DNA from: Clostridia bacterium
Lineage (GTDB): Bacteria; Bacillota; Clostridia; Oscillospirales; Acutalibacteraceae
Assembly: GCA_900755895.1 (NCBI GenBank)
Contig: CAAEIG010000241.1
Coordinates: 66,995-130,994, forward strand
Length of the DNA stretch: 64,000 bases
Direction of reading: 5' to 3'
Notes under the pieces: generated by a model
What the model was told of the DNA's origin: nothing
The model's database searches: none
What the model saw: the letters and a program-made list of their open reading frames with translations, nothing else
In this document: piece by piece, positions 31,641 through 40,205 of the stretch
Position numbering within the stretch: position 1 is the stretch's first letter
Layout: each line of letters begins with the position of its first letter
Made by a program: the position numbers and the translations under genes

Positions 31641-34085
31641 TTATAAGATCCGATAGGGGTTTGGGTCAGCATAGGCGGTCACCTGCTGGAATTCCCGCAA
31701 GCCCGCAAATTTTATCAGCAGACGAGATATCATCTCCCGCAGAGATTTGGTATTCCGACACTTGATGAGCAGCTTATACCGGTACTTATTACTCACCTTC
31801 GCCACAGCTGCCGGAGAGGGACGAAGCACTCGCAAGGGCATGGTCCCATATTCCTCCCGAGCCAAATCGCTGAGCATCCTCAAAAAAAGCTCCGCTCCTT
31901 GGTGCACAAGGGATTCTTTCTCCCCTACAAACCCAATCACCAGAATATCTACAAAGGGCGGGTACAACATCGCCTGCCGGTATGGGATCTCCTGTCGATA
32001 AAACCCAAAGTAGTCCTGTTGAGCTGCTAAATGCAGCACGGGATTCTCCGGAGCGTATGTCTGTATGATAGCTCGACCAGGGTACTTTCCTCTCCCAGCC
32101 CGGCCCACCACCTGTGTGAGCAAATCAAAAGTGCGTTCGCTGCTGCGAAAATCATCGCTGAACAAGGTCTGATCCGCAGAGAGCACCCCGACCAGAGTGA
32201 CATTTTCAAAATCAAGCCCTTTGGCCACCATTTGAGTGCCCACCATAATGTCGTATTCCCCTCTGGCGAATTGATCCAGCTTCTTTTCCAGGGAGTAGCG
32301 AGCGGCAACGGAATCCGTATCCAGACGGAGTACTCGAGCTTCGGGCAGCAACGCTTGCAGCTGTTCTTCTGCCCTCTGCGTTCCCGCTCCCCGGAAGGAG
32401 ACCGTTTCATTACCGCAAGAGGGACATTTTTTAGAAAAGGGAACCGAATACCCACAATAATGACACATCAATCTGCCGTTTGCACTGTGATAGGTCAGGG
32501 AAATACTGCAATGGGGGCAGGTGACCACCTCTTGACAAGTTTTGCAGGAGGCAAAGGTGTGGTAGCCCCTGCGATTGAGCAGTAAAATCGACTGCCTTCC
32601 CTCTTCAAAATTTTCTCGAAGAGCCGCTGCAAGGGTATCCCCAAAGGAATGCTCCCCGGGAGGGGCATCCTCGTTCATATCTACCAGCTCAACCTGAGGT
32701 AACACGGCGTTTCCAAAACGCTCTTCCAGTTTGTAAAAGCCAATTTTCTTCTGCTGAGCCAGTCGGCTGATCTCCAGGGAAGGGGTCGCCGAGGAAAGCA
32801 AACAGAAAGCGCCCTCCTGCTTACACCGGTAACGAGCTACTTCCCGTGCATCATACCGGGGACTGGATTCCGACTGATAGGTGTGCTCCTGTTCTTCGTC
32901 CATGACAATCAAGCCCAAATTCTGGACGGGCGCAAACACTGCGGAGCGCGTCCCCACCACAATCGAAGCCTCGCCCCGGCGGACCCGTTTCCACTCATCC
33001 AAGCGCTCCCCCAGGGAGAGTCCGCTGTGGAACAGTGCGATCCCATCGCCAAACCACCGTTGGAACTGTCGAATCGTCTGGGCGGTCAGAGAAATCTCCG
33101 GCACCATGACGATCACGCCTTTTCCCCGCTCCCGCACCTGACGAATCAGCTTTAAAAACACAGAGGTCTTTCCGCTGCCAGTGACTCCATAGAGCAGGGC
33201 CACGGAAGGGGCATCCTCACTGTCCATTTGGGATACCATGCCGTCCAACACTTGCTGCTGGGCGGAGGAAAGTTCCACATCCTCCCCGCCAGTCTCTTCC
33301 GAAAAAAGATCCGGGCGGCGGTACACCTCGTATTCAAAGGCCTCCGCCGCCCCCTTCTCCACCAGGGCTTTCACCACTGAGGAGGACGCCCCGGTAAAAT
33401 AGCACAGCTCCCGCTCGGAAGCTTCGCCAGCATCCATCAGCGTCTGGTAAACATCCCGCTGCCGAGGTGTCAGCTTCCCGGTAAATCCTAGGATCGGACG
33501 CACCATTTTCGATGTGGCGTCCTGGACACGGCTGGTGGCTGTATTTACCTTTTGAACAATTCCTCGCTCCAACAAAACCGCAAGCTCCGGATGGGAGGGT
33601 TGCAAACCAATTTCCTGAGTGAGCTTCTCCCCAGGGACTGCCTTCTTGGAAGACCGCAGCAGCAGGATTGTCCGCCACTGACTGTCGGTGTAATCCTCTC
33701 TGTCGAAGTTTTTGAAATCCGCGCTGAGAACATAAGCCTCTTGCAGACGCAGCTGATATCCCGTGGGAATCATCAACTTGACAGCCTCAAACAGAGTGCA
33801 ATAGTAACGATCCTTGATCCACAGGGCCAACTCCAACATATTTGGCGAAAGAGAGGGGTCCTGATCCAACAAGGACTCGATCTCTTTGGCTTTGTCGCTC
33901 CCCTCTTCCGTAAGGGAAAACACCACTCCAACACGGCGGCGGTTTCCTGCCCCAAAAGGGACACTCACCCGCATACCCGGCTCCACCTTAGATCTCAGCT
34001 CCGTGGGAACGCGATAGGTGAAGAGCTTGTCAAAATGATATACCGTATTTTCTACGGCAATCTGAGCGAAGAGCTCCTCATTCAT
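31641..34085 (-). CDS. priA: Primosomal replication restart helicase PriA
   Basis: 3'-5' helicase that restarts stalled replication forks. 814 aa. The N-terminal DNA-binding domain is followed by Walker A G-V-T-G-S-G-K-T, the D-E-E-Q Walker B, and helicase motifs V-G-T-R-S-A-V-F and G-R-A-G-R-G. The two zinc knuckles are visible as paired C-x-x-C groups (C-K-T-C, C-P-H-C, C-H-Y-C, C-P-S-C). Overlaps rpoZ by 8 nt. coaBC, which sits between rpoZ and priA in Bacillus, is absent. Confidence 0.96.
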   Translation of the reverse strand: MNEELFAQIAVENTVYHFDKLFTYRVPTELRSKVEPGMRVSVPFGAGNRRRVGVVFSLTEEGSDKAKEIESLLDQDPSLSPNMLELALWIKDRYYCTLFEAVKLMIPTGYQLRLQEAYVLSADFKNFDREDYTDSQWRTILLLRSSKKAVPGEKLTQEIGLQPSHPELAVLLERGIVQKVNTATSRVQDATSKMVRPILGFTGKLTPRQRDVYQTLMDAGEASERELCYFTGASSSVVKALVEKGAAEAFEYEVYRRPDLFSEETGGEDVELSSAQQQVLDGMVSQMDSEDAPSVALLYGVTGSGKTSVFLKLIRQVRERGKGVIVMVPEISLTAQTIRQFQRWFGDGIALFHSGLSLGERLDEWKRVRRGEASIVVGTRSAVFAPVQNLGLIVMDEEQEHTYQSESSPRYDAREVARYRCKQEGAFCLLSSATPSLEISRLAQQKKIGFYKLEERFGNAVLPQVELVDMNEDAPPGEHSFGDTLAAALRENFEEGRQSILLLNRRGYHTFASCKTCQEVVTCPHCSISLTYHSANGRLMCHYCGYSVPFSKKCPSCGNETVSFRGAGTQRAEEQLQALLPEARVLRLDTDSVAARYSLEKKLDQFARGEYDIMVGTQMVAKGLDFENVTLVGVLSADQTLFSDDFRSSERTFDLLTQVVGRAGRGKYPGRAIIQTYAPENPVLHLAAQQDYFGFYRQEIPYRQAMLYPPFVDILVIGFVGEKESLVHQGAELFLRMLSDLAREEYGTMPLRVLRPSPAAVAKVSNKYRYKLLIKCRNTKSLREMISRLLIKFAGLREFQQVTAYADPNPYRIL

Positions 34086-34296
34086 CCACTTCTTCCGCCA
34101 CCGGATCCGGCTCGATCAGCAAGAATTTGCCCTGTGCAAAATCCTGCACAGCCATATCCACCGGCTTATCTGTGAGGATAGCGCCCTCGTCCTCTGCCTT
34201 CTGGGCAATTTGACGGGCACGCTTTGCCACAGCAATCACCAGGGAATAAGTGCTCTTATGAGGGACTGTAATAATGTTAGCGGACGGTCTCAGCAT
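34078..34296 (-). CDS. rpoZ: RNA polymerase omega subunit
   Basis: Small subunit that helps assemble RNA polymerase. 72 aa with M-L-R-P-S-A-N-I-I at the start, the conserved S-x-Y-S-L-V-I-A-V-A-K-R-A-R-Q-I and K-P-V-D-M-A-V-Q-D-F-x-x-G-K. The ATG at 34296 is backed by AAAGGG with 9 nt spacing and overlaps gmk by 20 nt; the frame is open further but only from TTG. Confidence 0.93.
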   Translation of the reverse strand: MLRPSANIITVPHKSTYSLVIAVAKRARQIAQKAEDEGAILTDKPVDMAVQDFAQGKFLLIEPDPVAEEVDE

Positions 34297-34897
34297 CTTC
34301 CAACACCCTTTCAATGGAATTTGTATTGCGGGAAAACTTCAGCTTTTCCGCTTTAATGATGGCCTGCAGGTCGCTTACCGCATCCTCCAGAGCATCGTTA
34401 TAGACAATGTAATCGTAATCCTTCGCATGGGGAATTTCTTCCCGGGCCTTTTGCAGCCGCTTCTGAATGGTCTCTTCGTTCTCGGTTCCCCGTCCTCGCA
34501 GGCGCTTTTCCAGCACCTTCATGGAGGGCGGCAAGATGAACACGGACACACACTCCGGCATGAGCTTCTTCACCTGGGCGCCGCCTTTGACTTCAATCTC
34601 CAACACGACGTCCCGACCCTGTTCCATCCAGGCTTCCACCGGCTCCCGAGGGGTGCCGTAGTAGTTGCCCACATATTCGGCATGCTCCAATATTTTTCCG
34701 TTTTGGATCAGCCCTTCAAATTCCTCGCGGTCGAGAAAATAGTAATGCTTGCCGTGCTCCTCGCCTGGACGGGGACCTCTGGTAGTGGCAGAGACAGACA
34801 AGCGCAGGTTCTCGTCCTGGGCAAACAGCTCCTTCAAGATGGTCCCTTTGCCGCCCCCCGACGGCGCAGAGATCACCAACAACAATCCCTTACTCAT
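34277..34897 (-). CDS. gmk: Guanylate kinase
   Basis: Phosphorylates GMP to GDP. 206 aa. P-loop [14 protein letters not shown]-binding S-x-T-T-R-x-P-R-P-G-E and G-x-x-Y-Y-F-L are visible, plus Y-G-T-P-R-E-P-V. The ATG at 34897 has GAGGAGG upstream. It overlaps remA by 8 nt. Confidence 0.97.
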   Translation of the reverse strand: MSKGLLLVISAPSGGGKGTILKELFAQDENLRLSVSATTRGPRPGEEHGKHYYFLDREEFEGLIQNGKILEHAEYVGNYYGTPREPVEAWMEQGRDVVLEIEVKGGAQVKKLMPECVSVFILPPSMKVLEKRLRGRGTENEETIQKRLQKAREEIPHAKDYDYIVYNDALEDAVSDLQAIIKAEKLKFSRNTNSIERVLEDAETVR

Positions 34898-35162
34898 GTT
34901 TTTCCTCCTCTTCCGGCGCGGGCTCTTCCTTCCCGTTGAAACGACCGGCCACGGTTTCCGGCAACAGTGCCGATAGCACCACATTGTCGCTATCCATAAT
35001 CAGAACCGCCTTGGTGCGGCGGCCGAAGGTGGCGTCAATGAGTACTCCCCGCTCTTTGGCCTCCTGGACCATCCGCTTGATGGGAGCGGATTCGGGACTG
35101 ACCACCGCCACCACCTTGTCCGCGGAAACCAGGTTGCCAAAGCCGATATTCACAAGCTTCAT
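34890..35162 (-). CDS. remA: Extracellular matrix regulator RemA-like protein (DUF370)
   Basis: A 90-aa DNA-binding protein; in B. subtilis RemA activates biofilm matrix genes. The family pattern [28 protein letters not shown] and L-I-D-A-T-x-G-R-R-T-K-A-V is clear. The tail is Glu-rich. ATG at 35162 with GAGGTG. The yicC-remA-gmk order is conserved across Firmicutes; the target genes here are unknown. Confidence 0.93.
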   Translation of the reverse strand: MKLVNIGFGNLVSADKVVAVVSPESAPIKRMVQEAKERGVLIDATFGRRTKAVLIMDSDNVVLSALLPETVAGRFNGKEEPAPEEEEKHE

Positions 35163-35174
35163 ACAGCCCACACC

Positions 35175-36053
35175 TCATTCCACATTCTGGACCTGTTCAC
35201 GGATCTTCTCAATCAGCGCCTTGATATCCACCACCAAGTAGGCAATCTGAGAATTGACCGATTTGGAGCCGATGGTGTTGGCCTCGCGATTCATCTCCTG
35301 AACAAGGAAGTCGATCTTTCGACCAACGGGTCCCTGGGAATCCACCAACTTCCGGAGCTGCTGGAAATGACTGCGCAGCCGTACGGTCTCTTCATCCACA
35401 GCCACCTTATCCGCAAAAATGGCCACTTCTGTGAGAAGCCGCTGTTCGTCAAAGCGGTTGTCCTGCAAAAGCTCTTGAATCTTCCCCTGCAGGCGCTCAC
35501 GGTAGCTCTCCACCGTCTCAGGCGTAATCTGCTCGATCTGGTCCACCAAGGTGATGACCTCTGCGGCCTTCTCCAGAATATCCTCCTGGAGCCGTGCACC
35601 TTCCGTCTCCCTCATCTTCAGGAAAGACGCAATGGCCATATCAGCCACCTGTCGCACCGCATTCCACACAGCGTCCTCGTCAGCGGGCGCCTTATGCACA
35701 GAAAACACATCAGAATACCGGGACATCAAAGCCAAAGTGGGCTCGTCCGGCAGCTGATAGCGCTCCTTCAGCTCTCGCAATGCGCTGAGGTACCCGGACG
35801 CCAATGCGTGATTGACCAGCACCTGCACATCTGCCTCTTCCAAAGGTTCGATCTGCAGGAACACATCCACTTTTCCCCGAGAGATCTTACTTTGGACATA
35901 AGCTTTCAGCCTGTCCTCTAAAAACAAATATCCCCGGCTGATCCGGGAGTTAAATTCAAAATATTTGTGGTTGACCGATTTGATTTCAAACACAATGCGG
36001 CAGCCGTCCACAGTTGCCTCACCGCGTCCATAGCCTGTCATACTTCGGAGCAT
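35175..36053 (-). CDS. YicC family protein (putative endoribonuclease)
   Basis: A 292-aa protein starting M-L-R-S-M-T-G-Y-G-R-G, the signature of the YicC/YloC family. E-I-K-S-V-N-H-K-Y-F-E and the C-terminal G-R-K-I-D-F-L-V-Q-E-M-N-R-E-A-N-T-I-G-S-K motif complete the match. E. coli YicC is reported to act as an RNase for a small RNA. ATG at 36053 follows AGGAGG. First gene of the long minus-strand operon, behind a sigma-A promoter. Confidence 0.95.
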   Translation of the reverse strand: MLRSMTGYGRGEATVDGCRIVFEIKSVNHKYFEFNSRISRGYLFLEDRLKAYVQSKISRGKVDVFLQIEPLEEADVQVLVNHALASGYLSALRELKERYQLPDEPTLALMSRYSDVFSVHKAPADEDAVWNAVRQVADMAIASFLKMRETEGARLQEDILEKAAEVITLVDQIEQITPETVESYRERLQGKIQELLQDNRFDEQRLLTEVAIFADKVAVDEETVRLRSHFQQLRKLVDSQGPVGRKIDFLVQEMNREANTIGSKSVNSQIAYLVVDIKALIEKIREQVQNVE

Positions 36054-36110
36054 CTCAATCCTCCTATTCCATGTTGCGCCGCGGAAACAGCACAGTATCA
36101 CTATCCAATT

Positions 36111-36139
36111 ATTTTACCATTCCCCCCAGGCCTTTGCAA
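36111..36139 (-). promoter_or_regulatory. Promoter of the yicC-to-spoVM operon
   Basis: TTGCAA (36134-36139) and TAAAAT (36111-36116), minus strand, with a 17-nt spacer. It lies about 60 nt before yicC. Confidence 0.65.
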
Positions 36140-36184
36140 CCTGTTTCAGCGGATTTCAAAGATTCTTAAGAAAACATCGCCCAA

Positions 36185-36577
36185 TCAAACGCCGCCACCC
36201 AACTCATAATGGACGATGGTCTCCATGGGAGTAAAGGCGTGATCCTCGTCTGTCTGAAATCCTCGCGCCTTGAAAAAGCCAAAGAAATCAGGGAACGTAG
36301 TGACAATACGGCTCGCTCCATGATCCTCTCCCCAGGAAGCTGCGGAGCGCATCAGTGTATCCAGCACAAAGGCTTCTTCGCCCTGAGGCGACTCCGTAAA
36401 GCTATACCCCTTTGCAGAGAGTTTGCGAATCTGCAGCTCCTGGTCTTCCAGGGCAACCACCACATGGCCCACCGGCTGGCCAGCGTCCTTCATCAACAGG
36501 ACAATGCCTTCAACGCCGTCTTCTTCCAGGATTTTGCGCTCTTCTTCCCGGTCTTCCATCGCCTTCACTTGGATCAT
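36185..36577 (-). CDS. GNAT-like acetyltransferase family protein, tentative
   Basis: A 130-aa soluble protein. G-Q-P-V-G-H-V-V-V-A-L-E-D-Q-E-L-Q-I resembles a GNAT beta-strand pair, and F-F-K-A-R-G-F the C-terminal strand, but the acetyl-CoA loop is not clear (G-E-E-A-F-V-L-D-T-L-M-R-S-A). The ATG at 36577 has GGAG with good spacing but overlaps rluB by 68 nt; ATG 36559 is an alternative. Last gene of the scp-dacF-rluB operon. Substrate unknown. Confidence 0.6.
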   Translation of the reverse strand: MIQVKAMEDREEERKILEEDGVEGIVLLMKDAGQPVGHVVVALEDQELQIRKLSAKGYSFTESPQGEEAFVLDTLMRSAASWGEDHGASRIVTTFPDFFGFFKARGFQTDEDHAFTPMETIVHYELGGGV

Positions 36578-37313
36578 CGTTCCCCGCTCCTTTCTTCATC
36601 TCCGCTGTCAATGCGCGAAGCTCTTCTTTTGTCAGTTCTCTATATTTTCCCTGGGGCAGCATACCCAAACGCACCGGTCCCACCGCAATTCGCTTGAGAC
36701 GTGCAACCTCCAATCCCAAGGCCTCACACATTTTGCGGATCTCCCGGTTGCGCCCCTCATAAAGGACAATCTCCAGCACCACACGGCCCAGCTCCTGCTG
36801 GAGAACTCGAACTTTCGCCGGTGCGGTACGGCGGCCTTCGATCACGATACCCGTACTCAGCTGGTTCAACTGATCCTCTGTGACACTGGGCCGCACAGTC
36901 ACTCGGTAGGTCTTTGCCACATGACGCTTTGGGTGGGCAACCTGATTGGCAAAGTCGCCGTCATTGGTCAGCAGCAGCAGACCTTCAGAGTCCTTATCAA
37001 GTCTGCCAACGGGATAGACCCGCTCGCCCACGTCTTCCACCAACTGAGCCACGCATTTGCGTCCCCGCTCATCATGGAGCGTGGTGACAAATCCTCTGGG
37101 TTTATGCAGCGCCAAGTACAGCTTTTTCTCGCTGTGACCAAGGTGCTGACCATCCAACAGAATCTTGTCCTTTCCAGGCAGAGCGCTGTCCCCAAGATGC
37201 GCCACACGCCCATTGACCGTGACCCGCCCTGCTGCGATCATCTCCTCTGCCTTTCTGCGGGATGCCACTCCACTGGCAGCCAGTATTTTTTGCAGCCTGA
37301 TTTTTTCCGGCAT
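36510..37313 (-). CDS. rluB: rRNA pseudouridine synthase, RluB/RsuA family
   Basis: Converts a uridine in 23S (or 16S) rRNA to pseudouridine. 267 aa. An N-terminal S4 domain (R-L-Q-K-I-L-A-A-S-G-V-A-S-R-R-K-A-E) is followed by the catalytic Asp in G-R-L-D-K-D-S-E-G-L-L and E-G-R-N-R-E-I-R-K-M. The basic tail R-R-x-Q-N-P-G-R-R-R-R lies in the stretch shared with the next gene. ATG 37313 follows GGAGTG. RluB versus RsuA cannot be settled by eye. Confidence 0.9.
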   Translation of the reverse strand: MPEKIRLQKILAASGVASRRKAEEMIAAGRVTVNGRVAHLGDSALPGKDKILLDGQHLGHSEKKLYLALHKPRGFVTTLHDERGRKCVAQLVEDVGERVYPVGRLDKDSEGLLLLTNDGDFANQVAHPKRHVAKTYRVTVRPSVTEDQLNQLSTGIVIEGRRTAPAKVRVLQQELGRVVLEIVLYEGRNREIRKMCEALGLEVARLKRIAVGPVRLGMLPQGKYRELTKEELRALTAEMKKGAGNDDPSEGDGRPGRRAQNPGRRRR

Positions 37314-37325
37314 TTTTCTCACTCC

Positions 37326-38474
37326 TTATCCATCCATTCCAAACAGCCGCGCCCAGAATCCAACTTCCTTTCGTTGAACCGCAGCAGACTCCCGGACAGT
37401 GATCGGGGCGCTGCCCAACAGGTTCCCGTCCAAGTACCAGCGAACTTCTCCCACCGGATCCCCTGCACCCACTGGCGCATACAAAAATGCAGGGACACTG
37501 ACTTCGCGTGTAACACGGTCACCTGTTCCCTGCGGGAGAGCCACTGTTCCTCCGCTTCCGCCCCGAACCAGGACGCCTTGGGTATCCGACCCCACCACAG
37601 GAACAGTTAACTTTACGTCACCGGCTTCCATAGTGTAAGGCTCAACTTGGGAAAAACCGTAATCCAGCATAGCGGTATGGTCATCCCAGTCATTGGGGGC
37701 GTTTAAGGTGACTGCAATGAGTGTCACACCATCCCGCTCCGCTGCGGATACCAAACATCTGCCAGCTGCTTTGGTAAATCCAGTTTTTACGCCTATGCAT
37801 CCTGGATACAACGTCAACAATTTATTGTGGTTTGTATAGCTCACGTGCTTTACAGGGTTCTCAAATGTCACTTGATATTGGGCGCTGGAACAAATCTCCC
37901 GAAACTTTTCGTTGGTCAGAGCTTCTCGCGCCAAAAGCGCCATATCGTATGCCGTGGAAACGTGTTCCATTCCATTGGCATCTTCTCCTTCCAGGCCGGA
38001 TGGAGTGACAAAGTGCGTGTCTTCCATCCCCAACTGTGCCGCCCGGCTGTTCATGCGCTGGGCAAACTTTTCCAAAGAGCCATCCAGATACAGCGCCACC
38101 GCATTGGCCGCATCATTCCCGGATGCAAGAAGCATTCCCGCGGCCAAATTAGTCAGGGTAATTACATCCCCTTCCTGCAACCCCATGGAGGAGCCTTCCA
38201 CTGCAACCATTTCCTGGGTGATTTCCACAGCGGGATCCCCCAAAAAATCGGCTGCCTCCAAAGCTAACATGGCTGTCATAATCTTTGTGGTGCTGGCCAT
38301 GGGGCGCTGGGTATGAGCGTCCTTTTCGTACAGCACAATTCCAGTGTCCGCTGTCATCAACAGCGCACTTTGTGCGGAAACCTCTACCTCTGCAGCCTGT
38401 ACGGACACACTGGTTATCAGCAGGAACAATCCCATCCACAGTGCAACAGCTTTGCTAAAAATCCTTTTCAACAC
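37326..38474 (-). CDS. dacF: D-alanyl-D-alanine carboxypeptidase, DacF-like
   Basis: Low-molecular-weight penicillin-binding protein that trims peptidoglycan stem peptides, perhaps in spore cortex formation. 382 aa. The signal peptide covers residues 1-27. The three active-site motifs are S-T-T-K, S-G-N and K-T-G in G-V-K-T-G-F-T. A C-terminal PBP5-type beta domain follows. The start is GTG 38474 or TTG 38471; the ribosome site GGCGGGTG sits in the 3' arm of a hairpin. Neighbours are ytfJ and rluB. Confidence 0.92.
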   Translation of the reverse strand: MLKRIFSKAVALWMGLFLLITSVSVQAAEVEVSAQSALLMTADTGIVLYEKDAHTQRPMASTTKIMTAMLALEAADFLGDPAVEITQEMVAVEGSSMGLQEGDVITLTNLAAGMLLASGNDAANAVALYLDGSLEKFAQRMNSRAAQLGMEDTHFVTPSGLEGEDANGMEHVSTAYDMALLAREALTNEKFREICSSAQYQVTFENPVKHVSYTNHNKLLTLYPGCIGVKTGFTKAAGRCLVSAAERDGVTLIAVTLNAPNDWDDHTAMLDYGFSQVEPYTMEAGDVKLTVPVVGSDTQGVLVRGGSGGTVALPQGTGDRVTREVSVPAFLYAPVGAGDPVGEVRWYLDGNLLGSAPITVRESAAVQRKEVGFWARLFGMDG

Positions 38475-38483
38475 AAATCACCC

Positions 38484-38515
38484 GCCTCGCAAAAGCCTAT
38501 GCGGGCGGGCGAAAC
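38484..38515 (-). promoter_or_regulatory. Hairpin covering the dacF ribosome site
   Basis: On the minus strand CCCGCCCGC and GCGAGGCGGG pair around AUAGGCUUUU. The 3' arm contains the GGCGGG ribosome site of dacF. No T-run follows, so it is not a standard terminator. Confidence 0.4.
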
Positions 38516-38523
38516 GCTATGCG

Positions 38524-38964
38524 TCAGGTGGTTTCCGGATTCTTTTCCACCGGACCGCTGAGATCCCCGGGCTGAACGGGTTCCTCCACAGGCTCATCCT
38601 TTTGGAACAGGGAGGAAATCTTATCCACCACATCCGGAACCTTCTCCAAAGCGCGGTCCACAGAGCTGAGATAGGGCTCAATCTGCAATACGCGGACATT
38701 CCCATGGGAGATGGTCAAAAACGCAATGGGGCTGATGGTGATACCCGCACCGCTGCCTCCGGCAAACAAACCGGAAGCGGGCTGGGTCTTGCTGGGCAAA
38801 TCGGAACCCCCGGAAGCAAACCCGTAGCTCACTCTGGAGACAGGAATCACCGTGGTGCCGTCCGGCGTGGTGACCGGTGTGCCAATCACCGTGTTCACAT
38901 CCACCATCTGCTTGATCTTATCCATGGTAACGCCAAGCAAATTGTTCACTTGATTGTCGCTCAT
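38524..38964 (-). CDS. ytfJ: Sporulation protein YtfJ (GerW family)
   Basis: A 146-aa protein of the family whose Bacillus member is needed for normal germination of spores. N-x-L-L-G-V-T-M-D-K-I-K-Q-M-V-D-V-N-T-V-I-G at the start, V-I-P-V-S-R-V-S-Y-G-F-A-S-G-G-S and G-G-S-G-A-G-I-T-I-S-P-I-A-F-L are clear. The Glu/Pro-rich tail is variable. It overlaps the DUF2953 gene by ATGA, a pairing also found in other Clostridia. Confidence 0.92.
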   Translation of the reverse strand: MSDNQVNNLLGVTMDKIKQMVDVNTVIGTPVTTPDGTTVIPVSRVSYGFASGGSDLPSKTQPASGLFAGGSGAGITISPIAFLTISHGNVRVLQIEPYLSSVDRALEKVPDVVDKISSLFQKDEPVEEPVQPGDLSGPVEKNPETT

Positions 38965-39635
38965 TTCGTATCACCCTGCTTTCGCATCCGCGAAATCCTT
39001 TCTGTGTGATCAGCTGCTGCTTGCAGCTTTCGGAAAAACGGAAGTGTTCTATATAGTAGTATAAACCCTTCTATCAGCAAAAACAACACCGGGATACAAA
39101 CCGCTCCAGAAAATTCCACCCGGTCTTCCCGACTGTGATAGTCCAAATCCACTGTGACACGCCTTTTTTTGCAGGGAAGCAGTCCAAACAGCACCCCACA
39201 AGCGCCATAGGCGACAGAACACACCTCGCCATAGTTGATGGCAGCCTGAGCTGCGTCTTCCTCACCGCCCAAGCAGATGTAAAGGTCAAAACGCTTCAAC
39301 CGCAGCCTGCGCAAAATCTTTTTAGAAGCTGTTGCCGCATCCTTGGCAAGCTCTTGGAGTGTACGCAAAAATTCACGCAATCCCTCCCGGCGGAGCATCG
39401 CCTTCAACTTCTGCAAAAAGGTGGGGCCCGAAGAGGGTGGCTCCTCCTCTGCTACCTGCTTCTGATCTTGCTCTTGAGGTCTGGGGCTCTCCTCGCTCTT
39501 CCACGGAAACCGGAGGAACAAATATCTTACCCCCACTTCAAAGCCATCGTGATAACGCACCTGCAACGTGACAGGCATCAGCAGGAGAAACACCAGCAAC
39601 GCGATCACCCCGGCAACGATCAGCAATGGGATCAT
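38961..39635 (-). CDS. DUF2953 domain-containing membrane protein
   Basis: A 224-aa protein with one N-terminal helix (2-22), a long charged, Gln/Glu-rich soluble part, and a hydrophobic segment near residues 185-200. The R-Y-H-D-G-F-E-V-G-V-R-Y-L-F-L-R-F-P pattern and the Y-G-x-x-C-S-V-A-Y-G motif fit DUF2953. Function unknown; the family co-occurs with ytfJ in spore formers, as it does here with a 4-nt overlap. Confidence 0.8.
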   Translation of the reverse strand: MIPLLIVAGVIALLVFLLLMPVTLQVRYHDGFEVGVRYLFLRFPWKSEESPRPQEQDQKQVAEEEPPSSGPTFLQKLKAMLRREGLREFLRTLQELAKDAATASKKILRRLRLKRFDLYICLGGEEDAAQAAINYGEVCSVAYGACGVLFGLLPCKKRRVTVDLDYHSREDRVEFSGAVCIPVLFLLIEGFILLYRTLPFFRKLQAAADHTERISRMRKQGDTK

Positions 39636-39650
39636 GGCATGTCCTCCCTT

Positions 39651-40205
39651 CTATAAGGTGAGTTGCCCTTCCTGGGCGGGCGGGTCATCCTCCTCCCGCT
39701 GGGGCGGAGGTGGCAGATCCTCAATGGAGGCCAGCTGGAAGCATCTGAGAAAATTCTCTGTGGTACCGTAGAGCAAGGGCCGGCCCGGAAGCTCCAAGCG
39801 TCCCCGCTCTTCCAACAAGTCCTTCTGCATCAAGCTGCTGATGACGCCGGAACAATCCACCCCACGAACCTGCTCCACAAAGGCCTTGGTCACCGGCTGG
39901 TTATAGGCCACCACAGCCAGCACCTCCATGGCAGCCTGTGAAAGAGGTGTATTGCGCTTTAAGTCTAAGACCTCCCGCACAGGATCAGCATAGGCGGGAT
40001 TGGTACAAAACTGAGCGCTTTGCCCCAAACGCAGCAGATGCACACCACTATCTGGGGTGTTATATTTCTCTTGAAGAGTTGCCACCGCATGATCTATCAC
40101 AGGGGTGCGCACTCCCAGGACCTGGGCGATTCTGTCCAAATCCACTGGTTCCCCACCTGCAAAGAGTATGGCCTCTGTCTTTCCAATTAATTCCTCTTGA
40201 TTCAG
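39651..40205 (-). CDS. scpB: Segregation and condensation protein B, probable CTG start
   Basis: Winged-helix subunit of the SMC-ScpAB complex for chromosome compaction. With CTG at 40205 the product is 184 aa and begins (M)-N-Q-E-E-L-I-G-K-T-E-A-I-L-F-A-G-G-E-P-V, where E-A-I-L-F-A-x-G is the conserved ScpB N-terminus. No ATG, GTG or TTG lies in frame before the GTG at 40145, which would cut this helix off. CTG overlaps the scpA stop (CTGA), with GGGGTGAG 8 nt upstream. An ATT at 40184 is a weaker option. Confidence 0.9.
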   Translation of the reverse strand: MNQEELIGKTEAILFAGGEPVDLDRIAQVLGVRTPVIDHAVATLQEKYNTPDSGVHLLRLGQSAQFCTNPAYADPVREVLDLKRNTPLSQAAMEVLAVVAYNQPVTKAFVEQVRGVDCSGVISSLMQKDLLEERGRLELPGRPLLYGTTENFLRCFQLASIEDLPPPPQREEDDPPAQEGQLTL

